A stretch of 38,899 nt of DNA from Ideonella aquatica (lineage in GTDB: Bacteria; Pseudomonadota; Gammaproteobacteria; Burkholderiales; Burkholderiaceae_C), in NCBI RefSeq assembly GCF_018069755.1, contig NZ_JAGQDE010000033.1, forward strand, positions 1 to 38,899, given 5' to 3'. A program made the position numbers and the translations under genes. The notes under the pieces are model-generated. The model saw only the letters and a list, made by a program, of their open reading frames with translations. It ran no database searches and was not told where the DNA came from. The first letter of the stretch is position 1, and each line of letters opens with the position of its first letter. Shown piece after piece: positions 33,815 through 38,899 of the stretch.

Positions 33815-35215
33815 TCAGAAACTGGCAGCGGCGATCGCCGGTGCGGTGGGGGCGGCGGTGTCGCCGCGGGCGGCGGCGCGCGCGGCGGGGCTGAGCGGCC
33901 AGTCGTTCGGGCCGTGGTGCGGGATCTGGTCGATGAACTGGTTGCCCAGCGCATAGACCAGGTTGCGGGTGCCGCGGTAGCCCACGCTCAGCACATGCGC
34001 GTTGCCGATGCGGTCGAACAGCGGCAGGCCCGCGCGGTACAGCGGCTTGCCCAGGCGCTCGGCGGCCTGGCGGCCGTGTGAGTGGCTGATCAGCAGGTCG
34101 GCGTCGGCGGCCTTGGCGGCCAGCTCGAAGTCCTCCAGGTCGCCGATCACCACCTCATTGCAGGGCAGCTGCGCCAGCAGCGGGCTTTGGGTGGTGGTCA
34201 CGGCCACCGACAGCTCGGCGCCCATCTCGGTGATGAAGTGGCCCAGTGCCCACAGCAGGTCGGGCTCGGCGGCGATGGCCACGCGCTGGTGGCCGAAATG
34301 GAAGTGGCCGTCCAGCATCGCATCGACCAGCTGGCTGCGCTGGCGCCGCCACCTCGCCGGCACCGGCTGGCCGCTGAGGGCCGACAGGTGCATCAACAGC
34401 TCGTCGCAGGCCGCCAGCCCAGTCAGCCGGTTGAACAGCCGGTAGGGCACGTCGCAGCGCTGCTGCAGCGCCTCGGCCGCGGGGCGCATCTGCTCGCCCA
34501 CGGCGATGCAGGCGCTGGCGCTGCCCAGCGCGCGCAGATCGGCCAGCGGCGTGCCGCCCAGCGTGGTGCCCAGCCAATCCTCGGGGATGTGGCCATCGAG
34601 CGAGCCCGAGACATCCGGCGCGATCAACACCTCCAGACCAAAGCTTTCGATGAGCTCGCGCAGCTCTTCCAGGTCGGCGGGCGTCAGGTGGCAGCCGGGC
34701 AGCAGGGCCACGCGCTGGGCCACCTTCTCGGCCACCGGCTCGGCCAGTTGCTCGACCAGGCCCTTGACGGCGATCGCCCAGCCGTCCTGGAAGGCGCCCA
34801 CGTAATCGGGCGTGCTGACGTAAACGATCGCCGTGTCGGCCAGCTCCGGGTGCTTCTGCCGCGCCAGCGTGATGAAGGCCGGCACGTCGTCGCCCTTGGT
34901 CTCGGTCAGGCCGGTGGAGCAAATCGCGATCAGCGCCGGCTTCGCCCGGCTGCGGATGTTCAGCAGCGCCTTCTCGATGTTCTCGTAGCCCCCCATGATG
35001 GTGGTGACCTCGTTCATCGCCGTGGTCTGCAGGGGGATGGCCTCCTTGAAGTGGCGCACCAGCAGCACCAGGCCGAAGGACGTGCAGCCCTGCGAGCCAT
35101 GCATCACCGGCATGCACGACTGCAACCCCAGGAAGGCGTAGCTGGCGCCCAGCGGCGCACTCATCTTGAGCGGGTTGACCGCACACGCCTTCTTGCTGTC
35201 GCTGACATGGGCCAT
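33815..35215 (-). CDS. nifN: NifN, FeMo-cofactor scaffold beta subunit
   Basis: NifN pairs with NifE to form the scaffold on which FeMo-cofactor matures. The 466-aa protein starts with MAHVSDSKKACAVNPLKMSAP, as NifN does, and has SCMPVMHGSQGCTSFG, ICSTGLTETKGDDV and HSHGRQAAERLGKPLYRAG. ATG 35215 follows AGGAG; an in-frame ATG 39 bp upstream lacks a ribosome site. It heads nifN-nifX-DUF269-DUF683-fdxB-nifQ and has its own sigma-54 promoter. nifE, its usual direct neighbour, is over 1.8 kb away. Confidence 0.95.
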   Translation of the reverse strand: MAHVSDSKKACAVNPLKMSAPLGASYAFLGLQSCMPVMHGSQGCTSFGLVLLVRHFKEAIPLQTTAMNEVTTIMGGYENIEKALLNIRSRAKPALIAICSTGLTETKGDDVPAFITLARQKHPELADTAIVYVSTPDYVGAFQDGWAIAVKGLVEQLAEPVAEKVAQRVALLPGCHLTPADLEELRELIESFGLEVLIAPDVSGSLDGHIPEDWLGTTLGGTPLADLRALGSASACIAVGEQMRPAAEALQQRCDVPYRLFNRLTGLAACDELLMHLSALSGQPVPARWRRQRSQLVDAMLDGHFHFGHQRVAIAAEPDLLWALGHFITEMGAELSVAVTTTQSPLLAQLPCNEVVIGDLEDFELAAKAADADLLISHSHGRQAAERLGKPLYRAGLPLFDRIGNAHVLSVGYRGTRNLVYALGNQFIDQIPHHGPNDWPLSPAARAAARGDTAAPTAPAIAAASF

Positions 35216-35255
35216 GGCCGCAGGCTCCTGGACGGGGGGACTTGCCAGGCTCATC

Positions 35256-35269
35256 GCAGGATCGATGCC
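35256..35269 (-). promoter_or_regulatory. Sigma-54 promoter of nifN
   Basis: On the - strand TTGGCATCGATCCTGCGA has GG at -24 and GC at -12 with exactly 10 bases between, against the consensus TGGCAC-N5-TTGCA. Transcription would start near 35244, about 29 nt before the nifN ATG. Confidence 0.75.
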
Positions 35270-35334
35270 AAGCTCGCACCCACGAAGAATCAAGGACTTA
35301 GCGGACTGCCCCTGGCTGGGCTCGCCACCGGGAA

Positions 35335-35351
35335 TGGCGGGTTTGCGACAA
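35335..35351 (-). promoter_or_regulatory. Candidate NifA upstream site of nifN
   Basis: TTGTCGCAAACCCGCCA (- strand) is identical over 17 bp to the motif before nifE. It reads TGT-N10-CCA, one base from the TGT-N10-ACA NifA site, and lies 66 bp above the -24 element. Confidence 0.55.
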
Positions 35352-35494
35352 ATCAACCCTGGAGTTCATAGGTCTTTTTGCGCCTTAGGTCCGCGGCAGG
35401 CCGGTCGATCATCCCGCCAGCTCTCCTTCGGGCCGAGGGGGGCAGGTGCGCTGGCAACACCAACCGGTCCGAACATCCACCCGAGAGACGCACG

Positions 35495-37096
35495 ATGCGC
35501 ATGGAATCCCTGTCCCTGAAGGCCCGCTTGAGCCTGGCCTTCGGCACCTTGGCCGCCCTGGTGGCGGCGATCGCCTTCCTCGCCATCTATGAGCTGGCTG
35601 ACAGCCACGACCAGCTGACCGTGCACGTTGAACAGTCCTCGGCCCGGTTGCAGAACGCCGCCGAGGTGGTGGACGCCACCGGCGCCCGCGCGATCGCCGC
35701 GCGCAACCTGGTGCTGGTGGAATCAGCCGAGGACCGCGCACAGGAGCTGCGCGCGGTGCAGGCGGCCAGCGAGAAGCTGGCGCATGCGCTGCAGACCCTG
35801 CGAACCCAGTTGGCCGAACACACCGCGGTGGCCGACCGCGAGCGGGCCCTGTTCAAGGCCCTGGAAGCGCGTGAGGCCCAGTACGCCCCGGTGGCCCAGG
35901 ACATTGTGGCCAAGGCCTCCGCCGGCGACCGCGCCGCCGCCATCCAGCGCATGAACGCCGAGTGCCGCCCGCTGCTGGCGGCGATGCAGCGAGAAGGCGA
36001 CGCCTACCTGCTGTACCTGGACGAGCGCGCGCGTGCCCAGGTGGACGAGGCCGAGGCCGACTACCACCACAACCGCAATGTCCTGGTCGCCACCGGGCTG
36101 GTGGCCCTGGCCATCGCCCTGTTCTCCGGCTGGTCCGTCACCCACTGGCTGCTGCGCATGCTGGGCGCCGAACCGCAGGCCCTGAGCGGTGCCGCCCAGC
36201 GCGTGGCCGACGGCGATCTGGGCTCGGTCAATGGCGCTGCCGTTGCGGTGGAGGGCAGTGTGCTGCGCTCGCTGGCGACCATGCAGACCAGCCTGGCCGG
36301 GATCGTCGGCGAAGTACGCCAGGCCTCCGAAGCCATCGCCACCGGCTCGTCGCAGGTGGCGGTGGGCAGCGTGGAGCTGTCGCAGCGCACCGAGGAACAG
36401 GCCTCGAACCTGCAGCAGACGGCCGCGTCGATGGAGCAGATCACGCAGGCACTGCAAGGCACGAATGAAACAGCGCGCCAGGCCTCGGTGCTGGCCCGCA
36501 CCGCCAGCGAATCGGCCGAGCGAGGCGGCGAGGTGGTGACCCGCGTCGTGCAGACCATGGGCGAGATCAGCGCCAGCTCGCGCCGCATCAGCGACATCAT
36601 CGGCGTGATCGACGGCATCGCCTTCCAGACCAATATCCTGGCGTTGAATGCCGCGGTGGAGGCGGCGCGTGCCGGCGAACAGGGCCGCGGTTTCGCGGTC
36701 GTGGCCTCCGAGGTGCGCACGCTGGCGCAGCGCAGCGCGGACGCCGCCCGAGAAATCAAGGGCCTGATCCTGGCCAGCGTCGAGCGGGTCGAGGCCGGCT
36801 CGTCCCTGGTGGGCGAGGCCGGTGGCGCGATGGGCGACATCGTCGGCCAGGTGCGCGAGATGGCCTCGCTGATCCAGCAGATGGGCCAATCCAGCGACGA
36901 GCAGTTCCGCGGCATCAGCCAGGTCCACCAGGCGATGGAGCAGCTCGACGAGGTCACCCAGCGCAACGCCGCGTTGGTCGAGGAAAGCTCGGCCGCTGCG
37001 GACAGCCTGCGTCAGCAGGGCGCGCGCCTGCTGCACACAATGCAGGCGTTCCGGCTGGACCACCACGTCCAGGCCGGCAGTCCGGCACTCGCCTGA
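35495..37096 (+). CDS. Methyl-accepting chemotaxis protein
   Basis: The 533-aa chemoreceptor has a first membrane helix (about 10-30), a periplasmic four-helix-bundle-like region to about 190, a second membrane helix (VLVATGLVALAIALF), a HAMP-like linker and a cytoplasmic signalling domain. The tip is the conserved IDGIAFQTNILALNAAVEAARAGEQGRGFAVVASEVRTLAQRS. No C-terminal CheR-binding pentapeptide is seen. The ligand is unknown. It lies on the strand opposite to nif, divergent from nifN and convergent with nifE (10-bp gap). ATG 35495 follows GAGAGA; ATG 35501 is possible. Confidence 0.93.
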   Translation: MRMESLSLKARLSLAFGTLAALVAAIAFLAIYELADSHDQLTVHVEQSSARLQNAAEVVDATGARAIAARNLVLVESAEDRAQELRAVQAASEKLAHALQTLRTQLAEHTAVADRERALFKALEAREAQYAPVAQDIVAKASAGDRAAAIQRMNAECRPLLAAMQREGDAYLLYLDERARAQVDEAEADYHHNRNVLVATGLVALAIALFSGWSVTHWLLRMLGAEPQALSGAAQRVADGDLGSVNGAAVAVEGSVLRSLATMQTSLAGIVGEVRQASEAIATGSSQVAVGSVELSQRTEEQASNLQQTAASMEQITQALQGTNETARQASVLARTASESAERGGEVVTRVVQTMGEISASSRRISDIIGVIDGIAFQTNILALNAAVEAARAGEQGRGFAVVASEVRTLAQRSADAAREIKGLILASVERVEAGSSLVGEAGGAMGDIVGQVREMASLIQQMGQSSDEQFRGISQVHQAMEQLDEVTQRNAALVEESSAAADSLRQQGARLLHTMQAFRLDHHVQAGSPALA

Positions 37097-37106
37097 GACC
37101 CGGGTG

Positions 37107-38558
37107 TCAGCCGGTGGCCGCCTCGGCCGCCAGCTGCGCCGCATCCTGCTCGCGCAGCAAGCTGTCCGCCGCATCCCACGGCGCAGGGGCGCGCACCTGG
37201 TCCCAGATCGGGTTGAACAGCGCCTTGTCGATCTCGGCAATCATGGTCACCATGCCCTCATAGCCCGCAAAGGCGTGGTGACGCTCCTGGTTGATGTCCA
37301 TCCAGGGCATGCGGGCCTTGAGCGCCACGAACTGGCTGCGGCCGCCGCTGAGCATGATGTCGGCCTTGGCCTCGCGCAGCATGGCGTACATCTGGCGCGG
37401 GGTCATGTCGTCAATCATGTGCGCATCGGCCTCGTCGCCCATGATGGCCTTGATCTTCTCCTTGTCCTCCTTGGTGGACTTCTTCACCGAGGTACCCACC
37501 ACTTCCAGACCGGCCTCCTGCAGCGCACTGACCACGCTCCAGCTCTTCACGCCGCCGGTGATCAAGAGCACCTTCTTGCCCGCCAGGCGCTCGCGGTAGG
37601 CGCGGATGCGCTCCCAGGCGCGCGCCTCTTCCACCGCGATCAGCGCCTCGGTGCGGTCCTTCAGGTCGGCCGGCGCGCCACGCTCCACCAGCAGCCGGGC
37701 GATCTCGCGCAGCGTGGTGCTCATGTCGGCGATGCCGTAGAAGCTGCCCTCGAAGTACGGAATGCCCCAGCGGTCCTGCATGCGCGTGGCGATGTTGATC
37801 ATCGACTTGCTGCAGACCATCATGTTGGCGCGGGCGCGGTGCGCGGTGGCGATCTCGTGGTAGCGGCCATCGCCGGCAATGCACGACAGCACGCGAACGC
37901 CCAGCGCATCAAGCAGCGGCTTGACCTGCCACAGCTCGCCCGACAGGTTGTACTCGCCGATGATGTTGATGTCGTACGGCGTGCTGGTGCTGGGCTCCTC
38001 GGTGCCGATCACATGGTCCAGCACGCTCTCGGCACCCAGCTTGTTGCCCAGGTTCTTCGGACCCGCAAAGCCCGGGGAATTGACCGGGATCACCGGCTTG
38101 CCAAACTTCTCGGCGGCCCGTGCGCACACCGCCTCGATATCGTCGCCGATCAGCGCAGTGACGCAGGTCTGGTAGACGAACACGGCGGGCGGGTCATGGC
38201 GCTCGATGACCTCGCGGATCGCCTTGAACAGCCGCTTCTCGCCGCCGTAGATGACATCCAGCTCATTGATGTCGGTGGTGAAGCCGGTGCGGTACATCTG
38301 CGAGCCGCTGCTGGCGCTGTGGCGGTTGTCCCAGCTGTTGCCCTCGCAGGCGATCGGCCCGTGCACCAGGTGCGCCACATCGACGATGGGCTGCAGCGCG
38401 ATCTTCGCGCCATCGAACGCACACCCCCCCGCAGCCGCGCCCGGTGTGAGCTGCTTGGTGCACCCCTTCTTGCGCTCCTTCTCGCTCTTCGCCTGGTTCT
38501 TGTCACAACCCGGCTCCTCGAACACCTGCAGGATCTTGTTCTTCAGCGAGGGCGACAT
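37107..38558 (-). CDS. nifE: NifE, FeMo-cofactor scaffold alpha subunit
   Basis: NifE forms the alpha2beta2 scaffold with NifN. The 483-aa protein has the N-terminal Cys pattern GCDKN...GCTKQLTPGAAAGGCAFDGAK, the HGPIACEGNSWDNR motif, TCVTALIGDDIEAVC and the late MLSGGRSQFVALKARMPWMDINQERHHAFAGYEGM signature. ATG 38558 follows AGGAG; the frame runs upstream to 38747 as a shadow. Its sigma-54 promoter lies 36 bp above. The stop is 10 bp from the end of the chemoreceptor gene, so transcription of nifE meets that gene rather than nifN. Confidence 0.96.
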   Translation of the reverse strand: MSPSLKNKILQVFEEPGCDKNQAKSEKERKKGCTKQLTPGAAAGGCAFDGAKIALQPIVDVAHLVHGPIACEGNSWDNRHSASSGSQMYRTGFTTDINELDVIYGGEKRLFKAIREVIERHDPPAVFVYQTCVTALIGDDIEAVCARAAEKFGKPVIPVNSPGFAGPKNLGNKLGAESVLDHVIGTEEPSTSTPYDINIIGEYNLSGELWQVKPLLDALGVRVLSCIAGDGRYHEIATAHRARANMMVCSKSMINIATRMQDRWGIPYFEGSFYGIADMSTTLREIARLLVERGAPADLKDRTEALIAVEEARAWERIRAYRERLAGKKVLLITGGVKSWSVVSALQEAGLEVVGTSVKKSTKEDKEKIKAIMGDEADAHMIDDMTPRQMYAMLREAKADIMLSGGRSQFVALKARMPWMDINQERHHAFAGYEGMVTMIAEIDKALFNPIWDQVRAPAPWDAADSLLREQDAAQLAAEAATG

Positions 38559-38593
38559 CACGGGCTCCTGGGGATGCGGATGTACGGCTGCTT

Positions 38594-38607
38594 GCACATT
38601 CGGTGCC
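38594..38607 (-). promoter_or_regulatory. Sigma-54 promoter of nifE
   Basis: On the - strand TGGCACCGAATGTGCA matches TGGCAC-N5-TTGCA with one mismatch and has 10 bases between the GG and GC. Transcription would start near 38582, 24 nt before the nifE ATG. Confidence 0.85.
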
Positions 38608-38660
38608 AGCTGCAGTTCCCTGGGAGAACCGGCGCCATGAGATCGCTGGCGCGAACGCAT

Positions 38661-38677
38661 TGGCGGGTTTGCGACAA
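38661..38677 (-). promoter_or_regulatory. Candidate NifA upstream site of nifE
   Basis: TTGTCGCAAACCCGCCA (- strand) is identical to the motif before nifN and lies 54 bp above the -24 element, a usual distance for NifA sites. Confidence 0.55.
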
Positions 38678-38697
38678 CAGCGAAGGGCGGCTTGCTG

Positions 38698-38724
38698 CCC
38701 ACAGCGGCCGTAGGCCGCTGTGGG
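38698..38724. repeat. REP-like perfect hairpin upstream of nifE
   Basis: CCCACAGCGGCC-GTA-GGCCGCTGTGGG is a perfect 12-bp inverted repeat with a 3-nt loop. The GTGGG...CGGCC order is that of REP elements. It lies about 20 bp above the candidate NifA site. Confidence 0.7.
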
Positions 38725-38899
38725 CCTCGACCGCTGCAGTATGCCAACGGTGGATTCAGCCAAGGACTGAGTGGCCTGGGGATGGCGGCGCTGTCGGGGG
38801 CGCCGAGGAGCGCAGACGCCCCGGGGCGCGCGCCGCAGGCGCGCTTCGTGAACTGACTTGGTCGACACTGTTTGACCGCAGCGAGCCGCAGGCGAGCGC
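38725..38899. other. Non-coding right edge with short palindromes
   Basis: No gene is supported here. The stretch holds the palindrome CGCCCCGGGGCG (38817-38828), the hairpin GCGCGCC-GCA-GGCGCGC (38828-38844) and a repetitive end (GCAGCGAGCCGCAGGCGAGC) that looks like an extragenic repeat running out of the window. Confidence 0.5.

Noticed and set aside
35291-38774. Shared words CAAGGACTTAGCGG (35291) and CAAGGACTGAGTGG (38761) near nifN and nifE
   Set aside because: They lie at different places relative to the promoters and differ at two of 14 bases; chance or repeat debris cannot be excluded.

Overview
The window is GC-rich DNA, almost completely coding, from a betaproteobacterium. The gene set (periplasmic nitrate reductase, cytochrome bc-type NO reductase, a heme d1 protein, nif genes, a TRAP gluconate-type locus) and protein style suggest Burkholderiales, perhaps the Rubrivivax/Ideonella/Azohydromonas group. 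That placement is an inference from style; no marker gene is present.

Region 1 (about 1-17000) is a denitrification island. nirN is followed by napD-napA-napG-napH-napB-napC on the + strand. Facing it on the - strand are a dnr/fnr-type regulator with napF and two unrecognised small genes. Next comes norC-norB-norQ-(NapH-like polyferredoxin)-norD, also on the - strand. Five FNR/DNR-type boxes (TTGAN-N4-NTCAA) lie before nirN, napD, napA, norC and the regulator gene. Three share the core GAACCGGTTCAA. Each has a possible -10 hexamer at the same 22-bp distance, so the regulator probably acts on the whole island and on itself.

Region 2 (15903-21425) deals with NO stress and respiration: an HPP-CBS membrane protein, nnrS, an NsrR-type Rrf2 regulator and ccoG, followed by yceI and a DNA alkylation repair-like protein.

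Region 3 (21435-25961) is a carbohydrate-acid locus: a LacI/GntR-type repressor divergent from gntK and a three-gene TRAP transporter, with two near-identical palindromic operators.

Region 4 (25962-31970) is accessory. It holds a beta-lactamase-fold serine hydrolase, an S41-type protease-like protein and a QorB-type quinone oxidoreductase divergent from an HxlR regulator. Interspersed are three paralogous genes for 63-70 aa single-membrane-span proteins. All three have the same upstream architecture: repeats resembling TTCGTCGC spaced 20-21 bp, then exactly 29 bp to CTACAGT, then exactly 37 bp to the ATG, and a hairpin terminator after the gene. The repeats resemble AlgR/LytTR sites. This small-protein family with its own regulatory module is the best candidate here for something undescribed.

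Region 5 (31975-38558) is a nitrogenase cofactor-assembly block: nifE and nifN-nifX-DUF269-DUF683-fdxB-nifQ on the - strand. A + strand chemoreceptor gene sits between nifE and nifN. nifE and nifN each have a sigma-54 promoter and share an identical 17-bp upstream motif. REP-like palindromes occur beside the nifE promoter, between napA and napG, and apparently in frame inside nirN.
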